From positions 29,963,847 through 30,027,846 of the forward strand of contig OX463859.1 of NCBI GenBank assembly GCA_949825065.1: a stretch of DNA of 64,000 nt, written 5' to 3'. This stretch comes from Odontocerum albicorne (Eukaryota; Arthropoda; Insecta; Trichoptera; Odontoceridae). Each line of letters opens with the position of its first letter. The stretch's first letter is position 1. Below the pieces are notes generated by a model. That model saw nothing but the letters and a program-made list of their open reading frames with translations, did no database searches and was not told where the DNA came from. Made by a program: the position numbers and the translations under genes. Shown here in pieces: positions 52,000-61,675 of this stretch.

Positions 52000-52304
52000 T
52001 TTAGGGACGGTTGTCCCGAATGGGAAGATGATGAGAATGATCGTTGTTTTAATAAAACTCGTTGAAATCGGAATATGCAAAGAGGTATTTTATTGTTAAA
52101 CGTCGGTATTTATAATATTTGGAATGTGCGTAGAAAGGCGCGGTAGATATGTCGCTGTCTCGTTCTCGCTAAACAATATTTATTGTTACACGTCCCGTAT
52201 TTATATGATTTGTAGAAAGGCGCAGAAGATATGTCGCTGTCTCGTTCTCGCTAAACAATAACAAGCGGCTCGCGCTGTGATCACAGGGAGTGAAGATCGC
52301 TACA
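52000..52304 (-). mobile_element. Solo LTR, copy 3 (shorter subfamily), 4-bp TSD ctat
   Basis: It is inserted in the L-E repeat, whose uninterrupted form (ctatgttgctgtcaataaac, minus at 23490-23515) reveals the ends. ctat occurs at 51996-51999 and 52305-52308. On the minus strand the LTR starts TGTAGCGATC and ends CCGTCCCTAAA, like copies 1 and 2 (TGTGG...CTAAA). It includes a TATA-like attataaatacc, an aacgagttttatt block and two direct copies of gtttagcgagaacgagacag (about 84 bp apart). Confidence 0.8.
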
Positions 52305-52366
52305 CTATCAATAAACCTATATTTATTATTATTATTAAAATAAAATAAGAGTTCAAAGTTTGACTA

Positions 52367-52581
52367 TAGTTTGGAAATTCTAGGATGAGTCCTGTGACAG
52401 CTCACAAATTTGGCTCAATACAACCTTGTAACGATGTTCAGTAATTTTAATTATTTTATCAACTTTAATATAAGCCTCAATTCTAATAAATAGCAAGTTA
52501 TTTAGGTAAATACATTACATAAGGTTGTATTGGGGCAAATTTGTGAGCTGTCACAGAACTCATCCTAGAATTTCCGAATTA
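52367..52581. mobile_element. Long-TIR MITE, copy 1 (TA target)
   Basis: About 65-bp inverted ends: tagtttggaaattctaggat, gagtcctgtgacagctcaca and aatacaaccttgtaa, against the inverse at the right end. TA dinucleotides flank it. The 215-bp element has an AT-rich centre (tttaattattttatcaactt) and no coding capacity. A closely related copy is at 62187-62390. Confidence 0.85.
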
Positions 52582-53083
52582 TAGAAGACAAGTTTTTTGC
52601 TGAGAGCTGTCAAATTTCACGATCGGACGAAACTCGAATTTGTTAAACTTTTTATATGTGTCTGTATGTGAATTTTTATACTGTTAATATACATAACAAG
52701 TTTTACTGTCACATAATCATAAAGAAAAAGCAAGAAAAGTAATCAAAAGAATAAACAAAGGATACAAAACAGCACTTCTGAGTTGGTGTATAAGATTTGT
52801 CCAGACAGTTTTTAAACAAATCCAATGTTACTGCATTCGTTACGTTATCACCTCATAGCCATAAATCTACCTAAAATAATTGTGATGTAGGTAATTAAAG
52901 TTTAATACAACGCAATACAAATAAATTATAGACTCTCGACCATCTGTCTCTTCTGGTTGGTTGTGAGAGATTCTCAAGTACGATTTTTGACACATTAACT
53001 GATTGCTTTAATAAATTCAGTAGTAATTTTATAGTAAACATTCGCTTGCTTACTCTATTTCTACTGTGACATACTCGTATATA
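52582..53083. other. Unassigned AT-rich spacer
   Basis: No repeats or coding signal recognised. It ends at the TA of the mariner element that follows. Confidence 0.35.
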
Positions 53084-53885
53084 CTACCTTGATCAAAAAG
53101 TTTTAGGACTTTATTCATAAAATCGAAAATACAAGTTTATTCATCAAAATCGATATGGTCCCCTTCTAAGTACTCCCCATCGACTGCAATGCACTTACGC
53201 CAGCGCTTGATCCAATCCTCGAAACACCGCTGGTACTCAATTTTCGGTATGTCCATCAGAGCCGTCTTCGATTTTTTCATGACATCCTCTCGGGTGCTGT
53301 AACGCGTTCCGCGAAGGGGTTTTTAAAGTCGGTTGAACAGGAAAAAGTTGCAGGGAGCCAGATCAGGTGAATTCAAAGGCTACTGGATAGTAGTCGTGTT
53401 GTTTTTGGTCAAAAACTCATGGAAATCATGTCTTTCGCGATTTCAATGCGGTCCTTTTTTTGCATGAAATTGAGGTCTTTCGGCACCAGTTTTGCAGCGA
53501 CACGTCTGATGCCCAAATCATTAACCAAAATGTCTTGAGCGGATCCATAAGCGATGTTCAAGTCGTTCAAGTTGTGCCACCAAAAAACACTTCTCCAACA
53601 TTTCCAAGGTCTGCGGACCGTTAAATCCGTTTTTCACACAAAATTTAATGCAAACTCGTTGATGCACAGTTGATGCCATTTTTAAACTTGTAAAAAATCG
53701 AAAACACGCACAAAGTTAGATGTACTCAGTACAGTGTAACTTTTACAGATGTCAAGCTATGACACTGAAATTTAGAGGGAATTGTCAATGATAGATGTGG
53801 TAACCTAACAAAAAAAAAAGAATTCCAATCGGGTTACTGACAGCGCCACACGGTGGCCGGTCCTAAAACTTTTTGATCACGGTAG
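53084..53885 (-). mobile_element. mariner M1 element, copy B (802 bp, two internal deletions)
   Basis: TIR ctaccttgatcaaaaagttt at the left and its inverse (with one change, atcacggtag) at the right, flanked by TA at 53082-53083 and 53886-53887. The minus strand carries the same transposase pieces as copy A. It has the same junction (atttccatgagtttttgacc) as copy A, so both descend from one deleted parent. A second deletion removes ~150 bp of the HTH-coding region (junction near 53570-53583). A frameshift (gggtttttaaagtcgg) breaks the C-terminal part. Confidence 0.88.
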
Positions 53886-54342
53886 TATGTCCAAATGGGC
53901 AAACCAATGCAAAAAATAAACTCTTCTACAAGAGTGATATAAAAAAAAAATACGAACTAAGACAAAAAAAATGTTACCCACCCCTTCTCTTAGAGAAATC
54001 GTAACCGACTCAGACGAGGCGGAAAGTGGGCGATAGTAGGAGGCGTTGGGGGACAGTAGGTGGCATCGGGGACAGAAGATGGGAGGGGACATAGAGAGAG
54101 CGAAAACAATTTGTCGCATCATTGACGCCCCCCTTAGCGGGTGGGGGCGTTAGGGGGCAAGAAGGAGAAGAGGAATGGAGAAGGGAATAAAGAAGCATGA
54201 CAGATATACCCTGATAGGTCAATATATTATAATACTATTATTTGAAATATATTTTTCTAACGTTTTATTTTATTTTATTAAACTGGACTTTTTTTTTATT
54301 GACCATTAAAAATAATTATAATAGTAGTAAATTCGTCTTCAT
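53886..54342. other. Unassigned spacer
   Basis: A GGGGG-rich segment at 54020-54190 (gaggcgttgggggacagtag, gtgggggcgttagggggcaa) gives minus-strand proline-rich frames with no domain. Nothing else was recognised. Confidence 0.35.
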
Positions 54343-54620
54343 CGTTAGGCCTCGTAGTCAAGGATCCCAACGTCATTCCAATTTAACGTGGATTTTTTTT
54401 TTTTTTAAGTGAGTGAACCGTTGCACACCAGCAGACTCATCAGCCACGTCACTGTACTGGATCCCATCGTACACCTGAAGCGAAACAATCGGAGCACAAC
54501 GACATGTTTTTTCCCCCTTTTTTGACGAAATAGATATGACCGAAGTCATGTGTATATTTATACACCCGAATATTAAGTGAAAAAATGTCTGTTATTCGAG
54601 GGGAGTAACACAGTGCGAGA
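54343..54620 (-). repeat. SINE-A copy, head decayed
   Basis: ggcctcgtagtcaaggatcc, gttgcacaccagcagactca, gtcactgtactggatcccat and atgaccgaagtcatgtgtat (palindrome at 54537-54550). gggagtaacacagtgcgaga follows. The tRNA-like head beyond that is missing. 54621-55029 is unassigned, with (CA)n at 54915-54932 and a SINE-B/J1 tail scrap (ttggttggaagagattgcca) at 54654-54673. Confidence 0.75.
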
Positions 54621-55029
54621 GTTAGTGAGAAGGGGACCTTTTTTATATTTCTTGTTGGTTGGAAGAGATTGCCAAATTCAAATAACTTCGACAGATTATA
54701 CGATATTACTTAATCTAAGATTGGAAATAAATGAGTTGATATCCATCTTTTTCTTCTATCACCTCCACCCCCAACGAACCAATAGAAGACCAAACTGGGT
54801 CTCGAATGGTCGGAGTCGTAGCGCTTAAAGATCGGGACAATGCCACTCTATCTGTCGCGCTGCTGTCAAAAATGAGATTATACACAAACAATGACGGCTG
54901 AATGGGATAAACAGACACACACACACGCACATGACACAGGTTCTCAACCCAGTAACTAAAGTATATTTTTTAAACTGGAATATGCATAATTTATTTACGT
55001 AGAACAACATTTTGTAAAAATACATGCAT

Positions 55030-55500
55030 ACCATTTCCCTGTCAAGGTAAACAGAGAGGACAGAGTGCTAGAATTTCGTATCTCGACACATTTCCATCGC
55101 CTCTTCTACATCTATACAACTTCAAAGATTTCTCAGACTTTTTACGTTTATATTTATCAAAATAACATTCACTGAATCTAAGCATGCTTTCCTTCATCTT
55201 TCACTACAACTCCTTCCACTCGCATTTGCTCTAGAAATTTGATTTTGATAATTTTTTCATTCATTCGTTTCACACGTCCAAATCATCTCCGAATGATATT
55301 CTTCGTCTTTCTCAACATATCAGTATTAATATAACATTCATCACTAATCACTTAATTCCGTCATATATTGTCACCCCGTGTATTTTTTAGATTACACGCA
55401 TTTCAACAGCATTTATTCAGTTCCTTTCAGTCTTTTTCCACGTCCACATTTCATTCCCATACATCAAAGTTGGCACTAAAATAATGTTGAAAGCTTTGTG
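55030..55500 (-). mobile_element. L-A LINE 3' end
   Basis: On the plus strand: ccatttccctgtcaaggtaa, gaggacagagtgctagaatt, cctcttctacatctatacaa, aatcatctccgaatgatatt (inverse of the RWFGH block), cacatttcattcccatacat. It is the same order as 10585-11095 and 32690-33150. Decayed. Confidence 0.65.
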
Positions 55501-55639
55501 GTACAATAAATGAAAGGTTAAATTCAAAGTGGATTCTTAGTGAAAGAATTTAACTTTTCCATGTTTTTTTAAGTAATTATTCTAAAGATTAATGAAAAAA
55601 CATACCCTTATTTTATTAAGTATTTTTAAAGAAAATAAG

Positions 55640-56390
55640 CCCGTCAAGTTGTACTGTATACAATGAAAGTGTAATACAATACAGTACACAAGTCTATAAT
55701 TACGAGTACATAGTAATTAACGCTTGTGTTATAGATTTGCAGTCGTCTTTTATCTGTACTGTATACAATGAAAGTGTGATACAATGCAATACACTATGCA
55801 ATTACACAAGTCTATAATTACATACAAATTCACGCTTGTGCTATAGATTTCCAGTCGTCTTTCATCTGTACTGTATACAATGAAAGTGTAATACAATACA
55901 CTATACAAGTCTATAATTACATAGTAATTAACGCTTGTATTATAGATTTGCAGTCGTCTTTCATATGTACTGTATACAATGAAAGTGTAATGCAATACAG
56001 TACACAAGTCTATAATTACATAGTAATTAACGCTTGTGTTATAGATTTGCAGTCGTCTTTTATCTGTACTGTATACAATGAAATTGTAATATAATGCAAC
56101 ACACTATGCAAGTACACAAGTCTATAATTACATACAAATTCACGCTTGTGCTATAGATTTGCAGTCGTCTTTCATCTGTACTGTATACAATGAAAGTGTA
56201 ATACAATACAGTACACAAGTCTATAATTACATAGTAATTAACGCTTGTATTATAGATTTGCAGTCGTCTTTCATATGTAGTGTATACAATGAAAGTGTAA
56301 TACAATACAGTACACTATGCAAGTACACAAGTCTATAATCACATAGTAATTCACGCTTGTGTTATAGATTTGCAGTCGTCTTTCATCACC
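55640..56390. repeat. ~100-113-bp tandem repeat, ~7 copies, built on a SINE-B tail
   Basis: Each unit contains gtactgtatacaatgaaagt gtaatacaatacag (the SINE-B 3' end), then acaagtctataattacatag, taattaacgcttgtgttata and gatttgcagtcgtctttcat. Shorter (~100) and longer (~112) units alternate. The longer ones carry an extra ctatgcaagtac. Open frames of 81-85 codons are artefacts. An L-A scrap (cacatgtccaaaccacgtga) follows at 56400. Confidence 0.9.
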
Positions 56391-56449
56391 CATCCGTTTC
56401 ACATGTCCAAACCACGTGAAAATGTTCTGTCTCACCGTACTTATCACAC

Positions 56450-57134
56450 TAGTTGTTAGCTCGAAATATTATATTTATAAAGGACTTAAATTAAAACAAA
56501 GTTTGGGAACAACAATGCGGTGATTTTTTCGCCCCGTAATAAATTGGAGAGGGTCATATCCCCGAAAAAGTGAACACTTGCCTTGTTTACAAGGCTTTAG
56601 ATTTTAATTTAGATAGGGGAGTTTCCCCTTTGTTCAATTTACTCAGTCTCCCCTCAAACGCAGTACACCATTATATCCCTTATTTTCTCATACACAAGAA
56701 TATTATTCGGATACACCTGAAGCTGGATTTGTCAATATTTGATGTAACCAATTTCATATCCATTAAAATCCCATTCATATACGATTACTCGATATAATGA
56801 ATTAAACTCCCGCCAATTGAGGGGAATCCCCCCGGGCTACCGAATTCGTCAAGTGTTTGCGAAAAATCGAAAAATTACTTATTGACAATCGAGTCGTTAT
56901 ATTTTGCATGTGTTATTAAATCTGTATATACTCGTACTAAAATACCACCACGTCAAGTCCCTCTTTGGGTAGGCAGAAGGGATGGATCTCCTCACTTTTT
57001 TATCCACTTATACAACATTTTACCTTCTTACATCCATACATTTATTCGGTTTCTCATTCTTTTGATATTTTCACTCAACTCAAAATTCTACAATCAACTC
57101 TTATTTTGTCAGTCTACCAATTTTCAGCTCTCTG
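56450..57134. other. Unassigned region with a diverged L-A scrap
   Basis: 56470-56880 appears unique. The frame 56570-56797 has no recognised domain. 56940-57060 has ctttgggtaggcagaaggga and cttcttacatccatacattt, resembling the minus-strand 3' end of L-A. Confidence 0.35.
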
Positions 57135-57213
57135 TTAGAGTGGGTTTCACGAGAATTTGCACTGCTGGTCTAGGATGACCATATTTTAATTTATTTTGTA
57201 ATATATTATTATA

Positions 57214-57903
57214 CTACCTTGATCAAAAAGTTTTAGGACTTAATTCATAAAATCGAAAATACAAGTTTATTAATGAAAATCGATATGGTCCCCTTCAAGG
57301 TACTCCCCATCGACTGCAACGCACTTACGCCAGCGCTTGATCCAATCCTCGAAACATCGCTGGTAGAGGTCTTTCGGCACCAGTTTTGCAGCGACACGTC
57401 TGAGGCCCAAATCACTAACCAAAATGTCTTGAGCGGATCCATAAGCGATGTTCAAGTCCTCTGCCAGCTCTCTGAAGGTCAATTTGTGGTTTTTGGCCAA
57501 CATTTTTTTGATTTTATCGATGTTTTCATCGGTTTTCGACTGCCACTGCGTTCGTCATCCTCGACCGACTCACGACCACTTCTGAAGCGTTCGTACCACC
57601 GAAAAACACTTATTTAACATTTCCAAGGTCTGCGGACCGTTAAACCGTTTTTCACACAAAATTTAATGCAAACTCGTTGATGCACAGTTGATGCCATTTT
57701 TAAACTTGTAAAAAATCGAAAACACGCACAAAGGTAGATGTACTCAGTACAGCGTAACTTTTACAAATGTCAAGCTATGACGCTGAAATTTGAAGGGAAG
57801 TGTCAATGATAGATGTGGTAACCTAACAAAAAAAAAAGAATTCCAATCGGGTGACTGACAGCGCCACACGGTTGCCGGTCCTAAAAATTTTTGATCAAGG
57901 TAG
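57214..57903 (-). mobile_element. mariner M1 element, copy C (690 bp, largest deletion)
   Basis: TIRs as in copies A and B, flanked by TA at 57212-57213 and 57904-57905. The minus strand reads MLAKNHKLTFRELAEDLNIA, LGLRRVAAKLVPKDL and then directly YQRCFEDWIKRWRKCVAVDG, ending EYLEGDHIDFH. The deletion therefore runs from just after VPKDL to the C-terminal block and removes all three catalytic motifs. This differs from the A/B junction. The N-terminal portion is also frameshifted. The element is non-autonomous. Confidence 0.9.
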
Positions 57904-58067
57904 TATACCATATTTTTAAATATTGTCTATCTAATACTTTATATTCCAATGAAATGTCTGAGGAACTACTTACCATAATAATAATATAATATCAGATTAA
58001 TGTATGTATATGGCATAAATGAACATGATCGCAAGATAAACTGATATTGTATTACTGTAAATTTAAT

Positions 58068-58460
58068 GCATTATCTTCTAAAAATAAATTAAACTGAACT
58101 TTTATTATTGTATTAGGTATTTATATATATTGTAAAAATGTTGAACCACTCCTACCATAAGGTGATTCCCTGAAGAATAAATAGAAATCCTGAATATTTA
58201 CCTCCTCACTAGTGTCCCGTCATTTATTGATGTAATTATAAACATCCAAAACCACTTCTTTTGTCCGTCCACACAATGCTCTTCCTTTTCCTAACTTCAT
58301 AACTTCAGACATTATGGTCACCGTGTTTTTCGTCAAATAAACGGATCACATCAACCAATGACGGCAAAGTTGAATGTCAGTTGAATAGTAACGGAACACA
58401 TCAACCAATCACGGCAAAGATACTTACTAATACATTGATACGTTTTGTATATTACGCACT
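58068..58460. repeat. ~393-bp dispersed duplicate (partner 63287-63690)
   Basis: gcattatcttctaaaaataa, gttgaaccactcctaccata, aggtgattccctgaagaata, ttcctaacttcataacttca and gacattatggtcaccgtgtt are shared. A short internal pair follows: acggatcacatcaaccaatg/acggcaaag occurs twice. It lies inside the TIR element here. The partner copy lacks the TIRs. Confidence 0.8.
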
Positions 58461-58682
58461 AAGCTTGTCAATGTGTTGATAAAGTGCAAACTCTCATGAA
58501 ACCCACTCTAATAATTTGAGATGTATTCTAAAACCGAAAGCTCGATTACCGATGTCGAAAAACAATATTGTATCCCAGCCACGCTGTATAAAATATCCAA
58601 ATCACAAATTTAGATATTCGAAAAAAGAAAAAACTGTACCTAAGTATGTATAATTTGATAAAACTCATTTTTTTAGAAAATT

Positions 58683-58860
58683 CCATTTGTATTGTATTAT
58701 TCTTTTGTTGTATACAGTATAACTGTGAAAATCGCATTCAACCAACCAGAAAAGTGTTAAACAAACTTTATTTTATTTATTTAACACTTTATTAAAAAAA
58801 TAATCACGCGGGTTTATTGCCAGCAATCTCTTACAACCGTCTTGACAAAGTAAATGAATT
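58683..58860 (-). repeat. SINE-B and J1-type tail fragments
   Basis: ttgtattgtattattctttt and gttgtatacagtataactgt with 'accaaccagaaaagtgttaa' is a SINE-B tail. 58790-58850 (cgcgggtttattgccagcaa, tctcttacaaccgtcttgac) is another copy of the tail. 58861-59018 is unassigned. Confidence 0.55.
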
Positions 58861-59018
58861 GTAAAAAGTTATATACATGTGTCCCAAAAGTTACCTACCG
58901 ATTTAAAAATCTTATAATTTCTATTTTTTTTATTATTCATAAATAGTTTTATACAGAATGAAAATTCAAACGTTTTCCATAGGTATTTTTCATGGGTATT
59001 TGCATTCTAATAATTAAA

Positions 59019-59770
59019 TGGTCTTTCAAATTGAGCGTTTTTTTTAATTCTTGGATAAAACACAGATGGCGTCGTGAACTTGCCTAGATCTTGTAACATT
59101 TGATAAGTGTAATATACGAGGCATATCCAGAAAGTAAGTGTACTGAATTTTTGTAGGTTACAATTTTTTTTATTTAAACAAAAAAATTACGTGGTTACCG
59201 TAGTACATATGTAAGCTATTTTTAAACATAGTCGCCATTCCTCTCAATGCAGGTGGTGAAGCGGGGTATCAACTTTTTGATGCCTTCCTCGAAGTAGTTT
59301 CCCGCCAACCCCTCCGTCCACTTCTTTACCTCCTCCTTTACCTCCTTGTCGGTTGAAAACCTTTTTCCACCCATGTGCAGCTTCAGGAACGTAAAGAGAT
59401 AGTAATCTGAAGGTGCTAGGTCAAGGGAATGCGCGGGATGGTTCAGGGCATCCCATTTAAACGAGGCGAGCAGTTCCTTCGTGGCGTTGGCCGTGTGTGG
59501 TCTGGCATTGTCGTGCAGCAGGCAGACTCCCTTTGTCAGCATGCCTCTCCTCTTGTTCTGAATCACCCTCCGCAATTTTTTTAGGGTCTCACAGTATCTT
59601 GCAGAGTTGATGGTCTCCCCTTGAGGCATATATTCAATTAAAATTATGCCTTGACAGTCCCAAAACACGGATGCCATTATTTTCTTGGCTTTTGAAATCA
59701 AAACAAATTGTGTGTTTTATTCAAGAATTTAAAAAAATTGAATTGAAAAACTACTCAATTTGTAAGACCC
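59019..59770. mobile_element. M3 element copy 2, interrupted by mariner M2
   Basis: The left end ggtctttcaaattgagcgtt and following ~98 bp match 19158-19255 (cacagatggcgtcgtgaact). The right end (59692-59770: gaaatcaaaacaaattgtgt, then the inverse of gggtcttacaaattgag) matches 19620-19698. The centre is replaced by the M2 copy, with loss of about 360 bp of M3. Confidence 0.8.
59117..59691 (-). pseudogene. mariner M2 copy B: transposase catalytic domain, 5' end lost
   Basis: The TIR cgaggcatatccagaaagta at 59117 is preceded by TA. The minus frame (59222-59701, including a few junction codons) reads KKIMASVFWDCQGIILIEYM, VCLLHDNARPHTANATKEL and LDLAPSDYYLFTFLKLHMGG. It has the intact C-terminus (FTTCIERNGDYV) that is frameshifted in copy A. 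Second and third catalytic Asp are present with DD34D spacing. The first Asp motif and the HTH are gone because the copy stops at 59691 in M3 sequence. Confidence 0.9.
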
Positions 59771-59834
59771 TTTAGAAATCGAACACTAGACCTCGTAAAT
59801 GTAAGGAAACCACCAAATGTCTATCCTTACACTC

Positions 59835-59960
59835 AATATTTTTATATTATTATTATAATTTTAATTTAATATGAATAGTGTTTGAATCCCGAGTAAGAGA
59901 AGAGAACTCTGGTGAGGTGAAGTCAACTCTCTGAATGTTAATATAATTTTTCATTTAATT
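59835..59960 (+). repeat. SINE-C fragment, diverged
   Basis: atagtgtttgaatcccgagt then agagaagagaactctggtga and tctctgaatgttaatataat. The gcgctatataaatt end is degraded. Confidence 0.45.
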
Positions 59961-60178
59961 ATGTTATAATTAATATTCAAATAGTTCAGGTGTCTGATTC
60001 ACCAAGAAATTTATTTCTTCACGATTTTCTTAATCTGTTAAATTTAACCTTTTTCATATTCTGGATGTTATCAAATGATCACGCTCGGGTAGACTTGCAT
60101 CCTCCGAGAGCAACAGGAATAGACCAGATTAGATATGTTAACTCAACTAGAACCCAAATTCGCCACAGAGTGTGATGC

Positions 60179-60240
60179 TGAACAGAAGTGGATTGGACCT
60201 AATTGAACCTGTTCTCTTTGGTCCAATCCACTACTGTTCA
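60179..60240. other. 62-nt near-perfect hairpin
   Basis: tgaacagaagtggattggac (from 60179) pairs with gtccaatccactactgttca (to 60240), a stem of ~21 bp with one mismatch around a ~20-base loop. The size and shape resemble a pre-miRNA, but an isolated inverted repeat or MITE remnant is equally possible. No similar sequence was seen elsewhere in the window. Confidence 0.4.
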
Positions 60241-60369
60241 CTGTTTTGTTTTTCGTCCACTGTTCTATACACAGTGAGTGGCTTTACTAATTCTACAGTT
60301 CTAGTGAATCTGGTGGCATTGCTGAAGCATCATGGAATCCACAATCATAAACATATATTTATTTTTGTT

Positions 60370-60604
60370 TATAGTTAAGACATTAACGTTGTGGAGGTTT
60401 AAAGACATTGTAATTTATTTTTATCAAACATTGTTTATTCCACTTTTTTGTGACGGTATAACCCTACCGGTTTCAAAGCTTTCACATCATCTTCAGTAGA
60501 GTCTTGTTTGCGCTCCCCTGAAGATGAGGTGAAAGCCTTGAAACCTGTAGGGTTATACCGTCACAAAAAAGTGGAATAAACAGTGTTTGATAAAAATAAA
60601 TTAC
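60370..60604. mobile_element. PLE terminal foldback (inverted 3' ends)
   Basis: 60411-60500 is the PLE 3' terminus in minus orientation (tttattccacttttttgtga, cggtataaccctaccggttt). It is followed almost immediately by a plus-oriented terminus (tgctcccctgaagatgaggt, gggttataccgtcacaaaaa, gtggaataaacagtgtttga) up to 60604. The outer left flank tagttaagacattaacgttg is shared with 50228. No coding body remains between the ends. Confidence 0.8.
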
Positions 60605-61139
60605 AATATATTTATTTATTTTACGAAACAGCAGTCTTTTACAAATAAATGCACATAGGTCAAGTTAATACAAATACTTAAAATTAATGACAAAATAACA
60701 AAACTATCATATACTAAGATGTAAATACAAAAACCTCTTAATAATTGCAAATTAATTGTTTAAATAATTTATTATTTAAAATTAAAGCATTAATAAACCT
60801 GTATTTATTTATTTATTTATTTAGACAGACTATTCTACTCCACAGGACCAGCAATGAAACTGCACACGTCAACCATAACTTTTTTTTATATTTATTTTAT
60901 TAACGACACAACAGTGTATTTTATGGTATATTCAAATAAATATATGACAAGATAAGTACTCGTACTTAAAATTATTGACAAAAAATATAAAACTTTATCT
61001 AAAACTAACATGTACAGGACATACAAAAGCAGTAGTAATAATATATTACAGTCATTGTTTAAAATTATTTAATATTAACATATACGAGTATATTTAAGTT
61101 TAATATATGTATGTATACCACAAAATATTACCAAACTTC
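60605..61139. other. AT-rich spacer
   Basis: Many aaataaat and tatttattta tracts. Nothing coding was recognised. A weak J2/L-E-type tail sequence (gtcaagttaatacaaatact, attgacaaaa) recurs at 60660 and 60950. Confidence 0.4.
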
Positions 61140-61156
61140 ACCTAGCAGACTTACGT

Positions 61157-61675
61157 CTTCTTCTCCCTGGCTCCATCCCAACTCACTGTCTGCGAAGACT
61201 GTTGGGGTCAGCTCTCCTCGTCCTCAGGTTGCATGCTCTTCTGTCCAGGACTACGTCCCCCAGGCCGTGCCTCTGCATCAGGTTATTTTTTTCACCACCC
61301 ATGAATTATTTGGTCTTCCTCTGGTTGTTATTCGAGGAAGATCCATGGAGATTGCCTGGTTCACAATACGATCGGGTGCTCTGCGTCCAACGTGCCCATA
61401 CCATCTCAATCGCCTCTCCTTCATATTACTGTTGATGTCTGTAACACCTAGGCTTCCACGAATGCGTGAGCTTTTTATTTTGTCTCTTAGGGACACACCA
61501 GCTGACCATCTTAGCATGCGCATTTCAGCAGTTTCCAGTTGCCTAGAGTAAGAGTTATACATCGTCCGGCATTCGGAGCCATAGAGGAGTGCGGGTCTGA
61601 CAATCGTTTGGTATACTTTTCCTTTTAACCTTACTGGCATTTTCGGATCACATAGAACTCCCGGCATTGATCTAA
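61157..61675 (-). pseudogene. 5'-truncated LINE insertion with 17-bp target duplication
   Basis: The segment is flanked by the same 17 bp, acctagcagacttacgt, at 61140-61156 and 61676-61692. The minus frame 61278-61667 reads CDPKMPVRLKGKVYQTIVRP, ALLYGSECRTMYNSYSRQLE, TAEMRMLRWSAGVSLRDKIK and RRLRWYGHVGRRAPDRIVN. This is the RT C-terminal region seen in RTE-like LINEs ('YGSECW', 'E.RMLRW..G....D', 'RLRWYGHV.RR'). The 3' end (left) finishes with a gagaagaag-type tail. The long TSD and few frame breaks suggest a fairly young insertion. Confidence 0.85.

Larger units (their letters stand above)
57135..58511. mobile_element. DNA transposon with 29-bp TIRs, host of mariner copy C
   Basis: ttagagtgggtttcacgaga at 57135 and its inverse ending gaaacccactctaa at 58511 form 29-bp TIRs with two mismatches. 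Between them lie the mariner M1 copy C (57214-57903) and noncoding sequence that includes the 58068-58460 block duplicated at 63287-63690. TTA/TAA at the ends might point to a PIF/Harbinger-like target, but a proper direct duplication is not visible. No transposase is encoded. Confidence 0.6.

Noticed and set aside
61111..61551. Plus-strand frame of 146 codons
   Set aside because: Antisense to the LINE RT fragment at 61278-61667, which has recognisable RT-tail motifs.
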